Source of the DNA: a virus
Length of the DNA: 45,378 nucleotides
Strand: one strand, 5' to 3'
Virus record (IMG/VR): IMGVR_UViG_3300037247_000528
Span: 1 to 45,378 of that record
Shown: piece by piece, positions 32,284-40,069 of the stretch
Position numbering within the stretch: position 1 is the stretch's first letter
Layout of the letters: the number at the start of each line of letters is the position of its first letter
Translations under genes and position numbers: made by a program
Notes under the pieces: generated by a model
The model's input: the letters and a program-made list of their open reading frames with translations, nothing else
Database searches by the model: none
Told to the model about the DNA's origin: nothing

Positions 32284-32312
32284 ATGGTATGGAAGGGTGC
32301 GGGGATTGTCAA
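32284..32312 (-). promoter_or_regulatory. promoter for the head genes
   Basis: TTGACA (32312-32307), 17-nt spacer, TACCAT (32289-32284) on the minus strand. It would give a leader of about 92 nt ahead of the protease start that contains the SD-occluding hairpin. Confidence 0.65.
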
Positions 32313-32378
32313 GGGGGAGGGCACTCAATCAGAGGACTTCAGACGTTCAATGGCCCTACCCCCTGACGGTCTCGTAAC

Positions 32379-32551
32379 ACGGCGGGCATACTTCCTTTGG
32401 GCTTCAAACATGACCTGCCCGCCGTTGATACCTTATGGTGCGCCGGGCATTTCACACGTGGATTTCAAGCCTGGAATGGCCCGGTGCGGTTTGGTCATGC
32501 AAGCGCGGGCACTACGAGGCTGGGCTCCAGACTACTGGTGGCCCGGCGCTT
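32379..32551. repeat. hairpin repeat array, downstream side (3 units)
   Basis: Unit A: ACGGCGGGCA (32379-32388) and its exact reverse complement (32416-32425), 27-nt loop. Unit B: CCGGGC (32443-32448) with GCCCGG (32479-32484), 30-nt loop. Unit C: AAGCGCGGGC (32501-32510) with GCCCGGCGCTT (32541-32551), one bulge, 30-nt loop, inside the coding 3' end. On the minus strand the loops of A and B carry TTGAAnyCC, and A continues CAAAG. Confidence 0.75.
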
Positions 32552-33304
32552 CCATTCTACCCACATGTCCTTGATCAGTTCCTTGACGGCCACGCGCATG
32601 GCGTCGTTGTGCAGATGTGCCGACACCTCCTGGCCGTCGCCGTTCTCGTGGACGCAGGGATACACCTTATTGTCTTTCTTGTGCTCGTGGCCCATCGGGC
32701 AGTCCGCCGGCCCAGTGCGGACCCGCGCCAGCGTCGCGGCCTTGCGAGTGTCGTAACACTCCCGGTACTTCCCACGCCCGAGCTTGACGATGGCCTCGCC
32801 GATCTGGTGTGCCACGACCTGGCCCTGCGGTGAGAAGGCGTTGCCCTCCGCCTCTTCGGTTGTCTTCACCATCTGGACGCCTCGCTCGCGCCTGGGGCGC
32901 TTGCCAGCGACGACGTGCAGGCCCATGTACTTCCAGACCTTGGCCACGTTGGGGAAGGCTAGGAAGCTGCCCGTCACGCCGACGATGCGAGCGAAACCGC
33001 CGTAGCCTAGGCCGGGGCAGGCGTCTACCCAGTCGGCCATGATGTGCTGCTTGACGAGGCTTCGCAGCATCTTCTCGATGGCCCGTTCCTGTTCTTCGAA
33101 TGAGGCCAGCGTGATCTTGTGCAGGTTCGTCCATTGCTCGGGCAGGCCGTCACGAATGATCGCCTTCATGCGATTGTTGACCATGACCCGGACGTGCTGG
33201 ACATCCCAGAGCAGGCGGGCGTAGTGGCCTAGTTCGGCTTCGATGCGGGGGAGATCGGCAGATGCAGTTTGGTCGTCAGGGAGTCGTTGGCCGTTGGTCT
33301 CCAT
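32495..33304 (-). CDS. IS110-type transposase C-terminal (Transposase_20/HhH) domain protein, 269 aa
   Basis: Coiled-coil-like N terminus, then ACPGLGYGGFARIVGVTG (about 95-112), FPNVAKVWKYMGLH (118-130) and a C-terminal helix region (HNDAMRVAVKELIKDMW), the order of the IS110 C-terminal domain. The DEDD/RuvC-like N-terminal catalytic domain of IS110 enzymes is absent. The catalytic-Ser position typical of 'SG' after the G-L-A/H motif here reads AG (VVAGKRP), so it may be inactive. An insertion at about 200-220 has C/H residues (CPMGHEH...CVH) that could bind zinc. Starts behind GAAGGA; flanked by hairpin repeats. A non-catalytic RNA- or DNA-binding role is possible. Confidence 0.6.
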   Translation of the reverse strand: METNGQRLPDDQTASADLPRIEAELGHYARLLWDVQHVRVMVNNRMKAIIRDGLPEQWTNLHKITLASFEEQERAIEKMLRSLVKQHIMADWVDACPGLGYGGFARIVGVTGSFLAFPNVAKVWKYMGLHVVAGKRPRRERGVQMVKTTEEAEGNAFSPQGQVVAHQIGEAIVKLGRGKYRECYDTRKAATLARVRTGPADCPMGHEHKKDNKVYPCVHENGDGQEVSAHLHNDAMRVAVKELIKDMWVEWKRRATSSLEPSLVVPALA

Positions 33305-33316
33305 GGTTCCTTCTTT

Positions 33317-33497
33317 CTAGCGCGGCACTCATGCTTTGGGCTTCACGAGACTGATGGCCGCGCGGCAAATCTCGGTCGGATTTCACCTGGGCAGTGGCTA
33401 CGCGGCACTACCACTTTGGGGGCACACCGGGCCTCAGTCAACGCTTGGCCACGCAGCAAAAGTCCTTTGGGGTTCGCGAGGGCGTTGGCCGCGCGGC
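33317..33497. repeat. hairpin repeat array, upstream side (5 GC-rich repeats, 40-bp period)
   Basis: Near-palindromic 10-bp repeats at 33317-33326 (partial), 33357-33366, 33397-33406, 33448-33457 and 33488-33497, with spacers of 30, 30, 41 and 30 nt. On the minus strand the repeat is GCCGCGYGGC and the spacers share GTGAAnCCCAAAG-type cores. Neighbouring repeats can pair, often with G-U pairs. The last copy abuts the stop codon of the 171-residue gene, and the first lies just before the IS110-like start. Confidence 0.8.
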
Positions 33498-34013
33498 TCA
33501 ATCCATCACCCGGCTCGACTCCCAGAGAGAACGCAACTGATCATCGGTAAAGACGGTAGTCACCGTCTGGTCGAGCTTGAGCTTCTGCTGTATCTGCTCT
33601 AGGAAGTTCACGTCCTGGATGAGGCCACGGGCCTTGACCGCGAACTCGCCCTTGGCTGCCTGGCACGTAACCTTATCGAAATCCCCGAGCCGAATGGTCT
33701 GGCCGCCGACATGCCAGAGGGTATCCATGAGCGAGTCGTCACCCTTCAGCAACTCGGGGTCATGGCGGCGCTGGCCAGTTAGAGCCGCCTTGCGGTCTTT
33801 CCGTATGCGGTCCTGGTAGACCTCCCGCACAGTCGTCACTGCGAACTCCCGCACGAAGGTGTCGCTGTGCCCTTCCTTTACAATCCGCTCTGCCGCGACA
33901 GCGAAGGCTTCGTTATGCTCGCCGCCTTTGCCCAGCGCTTCGTCCGTCCACTCGATGATGAGTTGGCGCAAGGTGGTTTCGGGCTTTGGTGAGGTGTTAG
34001 ACTGAGGGCACAT
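33498..34013 (-). CDS. hypothetical protein, 171 aa
   Basis: Strong AGGAGGTGA SD. Mixed helical protein with a conserved-looking central part (ERIVKEGHSDTFVREFAVTT and DRIRKDRKAALTGQ) and a C-terminal helix-rich region. No motif recognised. It lies between the zinc-ribbon gene and the repeat array; its stop codon is the array boundary. Confidence 0.65.
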   Translation of the reverse strand: MCPQSNTSPKPETTLRQLIIEWTDEALGKGGEHNEAFAVAAERIVKEGHSDTFVREFAVTTVREVYQDRIRKDRKAALTGQRRHDPELLKGDDSLMDTLWHVGGQTIRLGDFDKVTCQAAKGEFAVKARGLIQDVNFLEQIQQKLKLDQTVTTVFTDDQLRSLWESSRVMD

Positions 34014-34068
34014 CGGGAGTCACCTCCTGGTGTCGCGCGGCAGGCCGTCACTTGCGGCGCTGCCGCCC

Positions 34069-34239
34069 TTATTTTATCACATTCTCCGCGCTCACCGTCA
34101 ACACGCCGCCCTGTAGGTCGAGCAGCAACTGGGCGCCGCACCCTTTGCACCGAAGCCGCTGGCCTTTGATCTCCTCAGCCTGGGTGAGATGGCGGCCGCA
34201 TGATGGGCAGTGGATCGAGGTCGCGGTGGGAGGCGTCAT
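34069..34239 (-). CDS. Com-like zinc-ribbon protein, 56 aa
   Basis: CPSCGRHLTQAEEI and RLRCKGCGAQLLLDL form a four-Cys ribbon with the spacing of phage Com-type translational regulators, although these are usually next to mom. ATG 34239 overlaps the upstream stop (ATGA). Function inferred only as small nucleic-acid-binding protein. Confidence 0.55.
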   Translation of the reverse strand: MTPPTATSIHCPSCGRHLTQAEEIKGQRLRCKGCGAQLLLDLQGGVLTVSAENVIK

Positions 34240-34451
34240 TTAGGGAAAGCCCGGAATGCTGAAAGTCGCAATGCGAACGCCGACTGCGCAGTCGTCATGT
34301 CTTCTATCTTCAGGCCACACCAACGGCAATCGAGGCGGTCAAGCCACATTAGATGGCCGAGCATCGCGCCGCAGAGTTCTGGCGATACGATCACGCGGCC
34401 ACCCTCACGCGCACCAACGAGAGTCCGGATCTCGCTGGCTGTCAGGTCCAT
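34236..34451 (-). CDS. hypothetical protein, 71 aa
   Basis: DLTASEIRTLVGAREGGRVI and CRWCGLKIEDMTTAQSAFAL. A Cys pair may bind metal. TGATG coupling to the MuF-like gene supports ATG 34451 over the adjacent GTG. Unknown family. Confidence 0.6.
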   Translation of the reverse strand: MDLTASEIRTLVGAREGGRVIVSPELCGAMLGHLMWLDRLDCRWCGLKIEDMTTAQSAFALRLSAFRAFPK

Positions 34452-35293
34452 CACGCCGCTACCCTCACGCTAGCAGGCTGGCGGCGCAGCATCAGGCTGC
34501 ACCGGCACGCTGGGTGAGCTAGCGGCTGATCGTCACCAGAAGGAAAGGTGTCATTGAGCGGAATCCAGCCAGCCGCAGCGTTCGCCTCGCAGTCCGCATC
34601 GACTCGGCGGTCCCCAACATCGAGCCACGCCTTCTCCATTAGCAGGCCGGCCGCCATCAGGTCGTCAGCCACAGCGCGAGTGCCGACCGTATAGGCGTTG
34701 CCCGTCTCCGTCACCGCTACCAGGTGGGCCCGACTCCTGATGTGCTGCTGGGGTTGCGGTGTCGAGAAGCCCGCGTACCTTTCCCGGATGTTCCGAGCAA
34801 TCCGGTCATAGCTCTGGCCCTCGCTGAGCCCGGTAGAGATGATGGTGCGAAGGCCGCGCTTCGTCTCAGCGTTGACCCTGGCGACGGCCTCAGCGCCGTG
34901 GGTCTCAAGGAACACCGCCGCCCTCGGGTTGCCCAGATCGAACGCGCCCGTCACGCTGAAGTCCGCCATCGTGTGCCCTGCCCCGAGCAAGAGCGAGTCT
35001 TCGATGCCCTGTAATGTCCCCGCCGCGAAGAGCGACTCGCTGGCCGCAACGCTGTCGAAGATGGCCTCCCAGTCCGGCGGCAGTACATCGCCAGCGGCCT
35101 CGCTCAGCCTGCCTGAGAGGATGCCAGCCCGGCGGTTGAGCGCGGCAATAAACGCCGCTCCCTGCTTGCGGAAGGCGGCCTGCATGGCCAGCTCGATCTT
35201 GCGCTCGAGCGGATCCAGGGCGCGGAGCTTGCGCTGTGCAGTGAAGGCTTCGATGAGAGCGGTGAGGGCGGGAGCGAAAGCGCTACTGGCCAT
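34451..35293 (-). CDS. head morphogenesis protein (Mu gpF/SPP1 gp7-like)
   Basis: 280 aa. The C-terminal region has RSRAHLVAVTETGNAYTVG, AWLDVGDRRVDADC and HPACRCSLM, the Mu F-like minor head domain. These proteins link portal and capsid and may be ejected with DNA. It follows the portal gene and a small gene that overlaps it by 11 nt. Confidence 0.85.
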   Translation of the reverse strand: MASSAFAPALTALIEAFTAQRKLRALDPLERKIELAMQAAFRKQGAAFIAALNRRAGILSGRLSEAAGDVLPPDWEAIFDSVAASESLFAAGTLQGIEDSLLLGAGHTMADFSVTGAFDLGNPRAAVFLETHGAEAVARVNAETKRGLRTIISTGLSEGQSYDRIARNIRERYAGFSTPQPQQHIRSRAHLVAVTETGNAYTVGTRAVADDLMAAGLLMEKAWLDVGDRRVDADCEANAAAGWIPLNDTFPSGDDQPLAHPACRCSLMLRRQPASVRVAA

Positions 35294-35399
35294 CTGCCTT
35301 CTTTGCAGCTAGGCCCTTTACCATAGCGCGCGCGACACGCCGCCACGCCGCTTTGTACTCCGCCTCAAGTGCTGCTAGTAGCGCATCCGCTTCCTTCAT
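35283..35399 (-). CDS. small protein between portal and head morphogenesis genes, 38 aa
   Basis: MKEADALLAALEAEYKAAW... then a Lys/Arg/Ala-rich helix. ATG 35399 overlaps the portal stop by ATGA, and the stop overlaps the next gene's start by 11 nt, strong evidence for translation despite its length. Probably a single helix; role unknown. Confidence 0.7.
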   Translation of the reverse strand: MKEADALLAALEAEYKAAWRRVARAMVKGLAAKKADGQ

Positions 35400-36964
35400 G
35401 CCGAGCCTCCGTTCTTGCTGGCCTCGGCCATCTGCCTCAAGTCCTGTAGCACCGCCCCGAACTTCGCCTCCGTCGCGGTCGCGTTATCGTCTATCTGCTG
35501 AAGCATCTCATCGATGTTGTCTTCCCCCAACGCACTCAGCAGCATCCGGGCAAGCGCCTCCCTCTCAATAAGGTCTGCCGGCGCCTTGCCATCCAGGGTG
35601 AAAGCCTCGACAATCGCAGAGACTAACGCCCCTGTATCGCGCTCCAAGACGGGCGGCCAGTCCACGTCCAAGTGGTCGTTAAGCTCGCCGCGCCAGACCA
35701 CCATGCGGCTGTTATCGAGAGAGTCGGGCACGACGGTGCCCTGACCTTGTAGCGCACCGCTCGGCGTACCCACAGCCTGCATCAACACGTAGTCAGCGAT
35801 GTTGCCGAAGATGCCCGTCCACAACATCTGACGGGAACGCATCTTGAGCTCAGTGGGCCGGTCTAGCGTCTTCGCCGTGGCAAGGTTGCCCACATCAGCA
35901 TCGCCGGCCAGGATGGTGTGAGGAATGCCGGTTCCCGCCGCTACCATGAGCCACAGCATTCGGCCTTCCTCTGATGGCGGCGCCATGCCCCGCGTCTGGA
36001 TAGGCTGCATGTTCGCGCCCTCACTGCCAATAAACACACTCCCGACATTCGGCGGCGGATTCGTCTCAGCAGCCGAGACGGCCTGGCCTAAGGTGGTTTC
36101 GAGCTTCGTCTTCGCAGCGGCAACCCCAGCCTTGCCCTTGGCGGTAAGCTGCCAAGCGAATCGCGCCAGCGCCCTGTGTGTAGTGGCGTTATCCTCCAGC
36201 GCCTCCTTGACAGCCTTCGCCCAGTCCAGCGCCGGGTAGACCTCGGGTACGCCGAACTTCATGTGCGCGCTCCCGCCGACCCTAGTGTGATAGACCGGGC
36301 TCTCCCAGAAGACAGGATGCTGCCCGAAGCTCGTAGGCCGGCTGGATGGCCAGTAGCGGAAATCGGGATAGAACGCCTCGCGCTGTGTTATCTTCTGAGA
36401 ATCCCTAAACCGCAAATCTACCTTCCCAGCTTCCGTCCAGACGCGCCGGTAGTACCACGGCTCTTTAGCATCTTCGGGATTGGAGATGATGTCGCGGATT
36501 TCCTCCACAGGGATACCGCGCACCAGCACACGTCCCGTTGAGATGTTGGTGAAGAGCGCGAAGAAGAGGTTGCCCGTCACCTCAAGCTCCTGCTCATTCT
36601 CGATCAGGGCGTGGTGGTCGCTGAAGGCGGCTTGGTTCTTGGGGTCATCCCAGAACGCCTGCCAGACTTCGTTCAGCGCTTCTTCTTCGTACATGGTCTC
36701 GACGCCCTGGCCGAAGACGTAGCCTGTAGTAACCTCGACGGCGTGATTGATGAGCGGGTTCTTGAGCGCGGAAAGCTGAGCCCAGCGAATGATGCGCGCC
36801 AGCCCGTCGCGGCTGAAGTCGCGGGCGAACTGCTGGTCGAGCCTCAACCAGCCGATGTCTTCTTGAGCGAGCTCCAGTTCGGCGAGACGTTCTTCGAGGA
36901 GGGTGTTGGTGTTGCGTTCCTGCAAGTAGGCTTCGGTGATCGCGGCCTTAGTGGGCTTGGTCAT
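35396..36964 (-). CDS. portal protein
   Basis: 522 aa. An N-terminal coiled-coil-like stretch, then RIIRWAQLSALKNPLINHAV, TGYVFGQGV, NELFFALF-like ...TGNLFFALFTNISTGRVLV and PEDAKEPWYYRRVW, typical of portal proteins. Portals form the DNA-entry dodecamer. It follows the terminase and overlaps the small gene upstream by 17 nt, with GAAGGGAG as SD. Confidence 0.88.
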   Translation of the reverse strand: MTKPTKAAITEAYLQERNTNTLLEERLAELELAQEDIGWLRLDQQFARDFSRDGLARIIRWAQLSALKNPLINHAVEVTTGYVFGQGVETMYEEEALNEVWQAFWDDPKNQAAFSDHHALIENEQELEVTGNLFFALFTNISTGRVLVRGIPVEEIRDIISNPEDAKEPWYYRRVWTEAGKVDLRFRDSQKITQREAFYPDFRYWPSSRPTSFGQHPVFWESPVYHTRVGGSAHMKFGVPEVYPALDWAKAVKEALEDNATTHRALARFAWQLTAKGKAGVAAAKTKLETTLGQAVSAAETNPPPNVGSVFIGSEGANMQPIQTRGMAPPSEEGRMLWLMVAAGTGIPHTILAGDADVGNLATAKTLDRPTELKMRSRQMLWTGIFGNIADYVLMQAVGTPSGALQGQGTVVPDSLDNSRMVVWRGELNDHLDVDWPPVLERDTGALVSAIVEAFTLDGKAPADLIEREALARMLLSALGEDNIDEMLQQIDDNATATEAKFGAVLQDLRQMAEASKNGGSA

Positions 36965-37181
36965 GGGTGCTCCCTTCCTGCGAATTGCTCAGCGGGAAGT
37001 GTTCAGGCCAAGCCGCATTCATAAGGCGTGAATCGTCATAGCTAGCCGCTGCGCGGCGAGCCGCACTAATCGCCTTACCTACTAACTCATCAGCGACATG
37101 CATCGCATGAACAGCCGACGCGAACTCATCATCGCTAGGCGACGCGGTGGGGGCCTGGGATGGCTTGCTGCGCTCACTCAT
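36948..37181 (-). CDS. hypothetical small protein, 77 aa
   Basis: MSERSKPSQAPTASPSDDEF followed by a helix (HAMHVADELVGKAISAARRA). Overlaps the portal start by 17 nt. Unknown family. Confidence 0.6.
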   Translation of the reverse strand: MSERSKPSQAPTASPSDDEFASAVHAMHVADELVGKAISAARRAAASYDDSRLMNAAWPEHFPLSNSQEGSTHDQAH

Positions 37182-37200
37182 CACGCCTCATTCTACCACG

Positions 37201-38703
37201 CTAGACCGGGCTGATCGCTACCGGCTCATCATACACCACCGTGCCCTCGAACGGCGCAGGCGGCGGGACGAAGTAGGCCAAGAGCAGCGCGTCAGCGTCG
37301 TCAGGGCTGCGCCCCAGTCGCTTCTTGGTGTCGTCTTTCGGCTCGATCTTCACCCGGCCGCTAGCGTCAGGCTTGTAGCGCGGCGCGATGAGCTGAGCCA
37401 GGGTCGTGTCATCAAGCCCACTCAAATCCCAGCCGCCATCCTGGGAGAGTTCCCGCCCGAGCTCCCACCACATTTGGTCGCGCAGCTTGGGGAACCGCTC
37501 GGGGTTCGGCGCACTCTGACCAACGTTCACGGCATGGATGACCGGAGCCGCCCTGCCGCCGTTAGAGGCCAGCGCCTCATGCAGCATCCCCACGATGCCC
37601 CAGCCGATGCCGATCGCGTCCACCTTGACCGCTGTGGCCGCCGTCTCCCTGATCGCCCCCATGATGAGAGCTGTCGCCTCCTGGGGCTCCGGCGTGCGGG
37701 CACGCCATGTCCGGCCTACCTTCGCGCCGCGTCGCTCTCGCACCACGGTCCAATCGCCGCCGGCGCCAACATCGACGCCCAGCTCGACGGGGAGTAGCCG
37801 GCCTTCCTCCCACTCGCGTTCTTCCTGGCAGCGGCGCAACCATGAGAGCGGGATCACGCCGTCGCTGGTATCCTCAGGCACCATGCCGCGCACCTTCGAC
37901 TGCCAGAGCGGGCTACCCTCACCCCAGTCGCGGCGGGCTTCCTCGACGTAGAGCTTGCCCACCAGTAGCTCACGCAGTTCGTCGGGCACCTCTTCGTCGG
38001 TGAAGTTCGGCGACTCGAAGGCATCAACGCGGATCAGGTGCCACCCGGAGTCGGGCTTGAGCACCTTCATGCAGAAATGGCTCGACGGGTCATCGGGGTT
38101 GCCGATAGCGAGGATGCGGCACGCCTCATTCGTCATGAGCGACTGCGCCGCGTCGAAGAGCGCCTTGGGCACGCCCGACGCCTCATCGATAATGATCAGC
38201 ACGTAGCGGGCGTGGACGCCCTGGAAGGCATCGGGGTCATAGTCCGAGGGCTTGCGCCCGAAGGCGACGAGCTCCTCATGCTCCCAGCCCGCCTCGCCTA
38301 CATCCATCCACCATTCGGTCTGGTTAACACGCCCTGGCAACCGCCCCTTGGCGTGCGCGCGGCCAATCTCTCGCCACAGAATAGCCTTGACCTGAGCGCC
38401 GGTCCGGGCTGTCGTCACCACGAAAGCCTCGCCCGGCTCGTGGTCACCAAGCCACCACGCCACTAGTTGAGCAGCGGTCCACGACTTGCCGATCCCGTGA
38501 CAGGACTGCACAGCCACGCGGCGATGGCCCACGACAGCCTCTAGAATCTCGACCTGTTTGCTCCACGCGAACTCGCCTAGCCGCGCCCGAATGAAGCGCA
38601 CCGGCGCGCCAGCGTAGCGTTCCTCTGCGGGCTTGTCGCGTTGAAGTTTGAGCTGGGTTCTGGTAAGCGCGACCGCGACATCCATCGGGTCAAGCGCGAT
38701 CAT
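37201..38703 (-). CDS. terL: terminase large subunit
   Basis: 500 aa. Walker A SCHGIGKS (67-74), Walker B VLIIIDEAS (168-176), and nuclease-domain acidic residues in ELGVDVGAGGDWT (about 307-319), KVDAIGIGWG and DDADALLLAYF. It packages DNA into proheads and cuts concatemers. TAATG overlap with the small terminase-like gene. Confidence 0.93.
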   Translation of the reverse strand: MIALDPMDVAVALTRTQLKLQRDKPAEERYAGAPVRFIRARLGEFAWSKQVEILEAVVGHRRVAVQSCHGIGKSWTAAQLVAWWLGDHEPGEAFVVTTARTGAQVKAILWREIGRAHAKGRLPGRVNQTEWWMDVGEAGWEHEELVAFGRKPSDYDPDAFQGVHARYVLIIIDEASGVPKALFDAAQSLMTNEACRILAIGNPDDPSSHFCMKVLKPDSGWHLIRVDAFESPNFTDEEVPDELRELLVGKLYVEEARRDWGEGSPLWQSKVRGMVPEDTSDGVIPLSWLRRCQEEREWEEGRLLPVELGVDVGAGGDWTVVRERRGAKVGRTWRARTPEPQEATALIMGAIRETAATAVKVDAIGIGWGIVGMLHEALASNGGRAAPVIHAVNVGQSAPNPERFPKLRDQMWWELGRELSQDGGWDLSGLDDTTLAQLIAPRYKPDASGRVKIEPKDDTKKRLGRSPDDADALLLAYFVPPPAPFEGTVVYDEPVAISPV

Positions 38704-39101
38704 TACTTCACAAGCGTCAGGTGCTGTTTCAGCATAGGCTCGACCTTCTCGATGGGCTCGCCTGTCTCCTCGGCCAACGCCTCTGCCTGCTGGTGTAGGT
38801 CCTCGGGATCGAAGCGGTGCCGCTGGATTGGCAACCCCTCTGTGCGGTCAGCCAGGAACTTCACCGCCGTCATGTCGCCCTCAAGGGCCAGGCTCAGCAC
38901 CTTGACCGCCACGAGTTCGCGCTTCGTCTTCCGCCCAATCTTCTTATCGAGCTCGGCGTCGAGGGCGGCAGTGAGGGCACGATCCTTCTTGGGGCGGCCG
39001 CCAGCATTGCCGGATTGCCCTTTCGGGAAGGGCCGCCCCGGCCCATGGCCCCTGGCTGTTGCCACGCTGTTCTCAGCACTCGCTGTATTCGCCCTAGCCA
39101 T
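38703..39101 (-). CDS. putative small terminase subunit (DUF5681-like)
   Basis: 132 aa. Begins after a short N-terminal stretch with GRPFPKGQSGNAGGRPKKDR, the DUF5681 signature often found in genes next to terL. The C terminus is helical. A DNA-recognition role is likely by position. ATG 39101 was chosen over the upstream in-frame start because of GAGGA and overlap with the previous gene. Confidence 0.7.
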   Translation of the reverse strand: MARANTASAENSVATARGHGPGRPFPKGQSGNAGGRPKKDRALTAALDAELDKKIGRKTKRELVAVKVLSLALEGDMTAVKFLADRTEGLPIQRHRFDPEDLHQQAEALAEETGEPIEKVEPMLKQHLTLVK

Positions 39102-39300
39102 CACGCCGGTCCTCGGCCTTCTCATACACCACCTGGGGCTCTAGCCCCATGATGCCCAGCCACCAGCGCCCCGCCGACGACAGCGCGTACGGCGCCCCGA
39201 AGCGCTTCAGCGCGCCCTTCACGATGGTGGCCGCAAGCACTTCCTCTGGGTATAGGCCGGTGCGCTCATGCTGGTGCTGCCTGATAGGGCCTCGGGGCAT
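39094..39300 (-). CDS. hypothetical protein, 68 aa
   Basis: MPRGPIRQHQHERTGLYPEE then a helical basic region and WWLGIMGLEPQ. GAGGAGG SD. Its end overlaps the small terminase start. Could be a DNA-binding accessory of packaging. Confidence 0.6.
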   Translation of the reverse strand: MPRGPIRQHQHERTGLYPEEVLAATIVKGALKRFGAPYALSSAGRWWLGIMGLEPQVVYEKAEDRRDG

Positions 39301-39311
39301 TGCCCCTCCTC

Positions 39312-39494
39312 TCAGGGGACGTTGGGTAGGCGGGTGCTGGTAGCGCGGAGGTAGGCGAGGCCGCGCAGGTCCACGGCTTCTGAGTGGCGAGTGTAGGCCT
39401 CAACGCGGCGCATGTCTGAGAGGTAGCAGCAGGGACAGGCGTGCAGATAGTAGACATCGTGTTCCTTGCACAGCCTATAGTTCAGTACGTCCAT
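39312..39494 (-). CDS. small Cys-rich protein, 60 aa (possibly leaderless)
   Basis: MDVLNYRLCKEHDVYYLHAC then PCCYLSD, i.e. a Cys/His-rich start. ATG 39494 lies 6 nt after the -10 of a TTGACA/TACCCT promoter. Unknown function. Confidence 0.6.
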   Translation of the reverse strand: MDVLNYRLCKEHDVYYLHACPCCYLSDMRRVEAYTRHSEAVDLRGLAYLRATSTRLPNVP

Positions 39495-39500
39495 GCCTTG

Positions 39501-39529
39501 AGGGTACGCCGTGGTGGGAGCGTTGTCAA
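39501..39529 (-). promoter_or_regulatory. promoter with TAnnnT -10
   Basis: TTGACA (39529-39524), 17-nt spacer, TACCCT (39506-39501); the ATG follows after only 6 nt. The same architecture as the early promoter at 9.3 kb. Confidence 0.6.
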
Positions 39530-39714
39530 GGCGCGGCGTCGGGTTCGGGCAAGGCGGGCTGGGCAGCACGCCGCTCCTCGATGGCCCTCCTCAGCATCCG
39601 CCGGCCCTGAGCGGCTACCGCCCGATCGCCCTGCTCAGCGAACAGGCAGAGGCTGTTATAATCGTCCGGGTCCAGCTTGATCGTCACCTGGTTGTGTTCA
39701 CTCTTCTTGGCCAT
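39526..39714 (-). CDS. ribbon-helix-helix DNA-binding protein, 62 aa
   Basis: HNQVTIKLDPDDYNSLCLFA then GRRMLRRAIEERRA: one strand followed by two helices, the Arc/MetJ fold. GGAGG SD. Its coding end overlaps the -35 of the next promoter, so an operator there is possible. Confidence 0.7.
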   Translation of the reverse strand: MAKKSEHNQVTIKLDPDDYNSLCLFAEQGDRAVAAQGRRMLRRAIEERRAAQPALPEPDAAP

Positions 39715-39904
39715 GTGGCCTCCTTTCTTTCTCTTTCGGGCCGCCGTAGTGCCGCCCGAGCGTGATTAGCCACCAGAGCACATGTAGGTCGAAGTGCGCC
39801 TTGTGTGGGGGCCAGACATGGAAGTGTACGCCCAGCGAAGCCCACCAACCCTGAAAGGTATCCACCCGTACCCCATACTTACGTCCGACGTGCCACATTG
39901 GCAT
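39698..39904 (-). CDS. hypothetical His/Trp-rich protein, 68 aa
   Basis: MPMWHVGRKYGVRVDTFQGW, HKAHFDLHVLWWLITLG. Could be membrane-associated. Two in-frame ATGs are possible. Unknown function. Confidence 0.55.
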   Translation of the reverse strand: MPMWHVGRKYGVRVDTFQGWWASLGVHFHVWPPHKAHFDLHVLWWLITLGRHYGGPKEKERRPHGQEE

Positions 39905-39910
39905 CTTCCC

Positions 39911-40069
39911 TCATTTCCAGAGCCGCGCCCAGAAGCCTGTCCGGCTGAGCACGCGGCCTACAGCTTTGTTCTTCCCCCTTCGGGCGATCTTCTTGACGCT
40001 CCCGGATGTTACGGCGCGACTATCGGCGCTGAGGCGGGCGAGGCGGAAGAGCCAGCTAGTGATGCTCAT
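39911..40069 (-). CDS. small basic protein, 52 aa
   Basis: MSITSWLFRLARLSADSRAV then a Lys/Arg-rich helix (VKKIARRGKNKAVGRVLSR). ATGA overlap with the upstream gene. The amphipathic N terminus and basic rest suggest membrane- or nucleic-acid binding. Confidence 0.65.
   Translation of the reverse strand: MSITSWLFRLARLSADSRAVTSGSVKKIARRGKNKAVGRVLSRTGFWARLWK

Larger units (their letters stand above)
32186..32494. other. 309-bp intergenic region between IS110-like and protease genes
   Basis: No gene. From left to right on the plus strand: the SD-occluding hairpin, the head-gene promoter, and two hairpin repeats of the array that also lies upstream of the IS110-like gene. The stop codon of that gene is embedded between repeats. 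Confidence 0.75.

Noticed and set aside
32284-32756. Plus-strand frames across the repeat array
   Set aside because: Frames run through inverted repeats and the antisense of the IS110-like gene, with no SD.
33317-33497. CRISPR-like array (short repeats with 30-nt spacers)
   Set aside because: Repeats are only 10 bp, the spacers are related to each other, and no cas genes are present. It is a tandem structured repeat.
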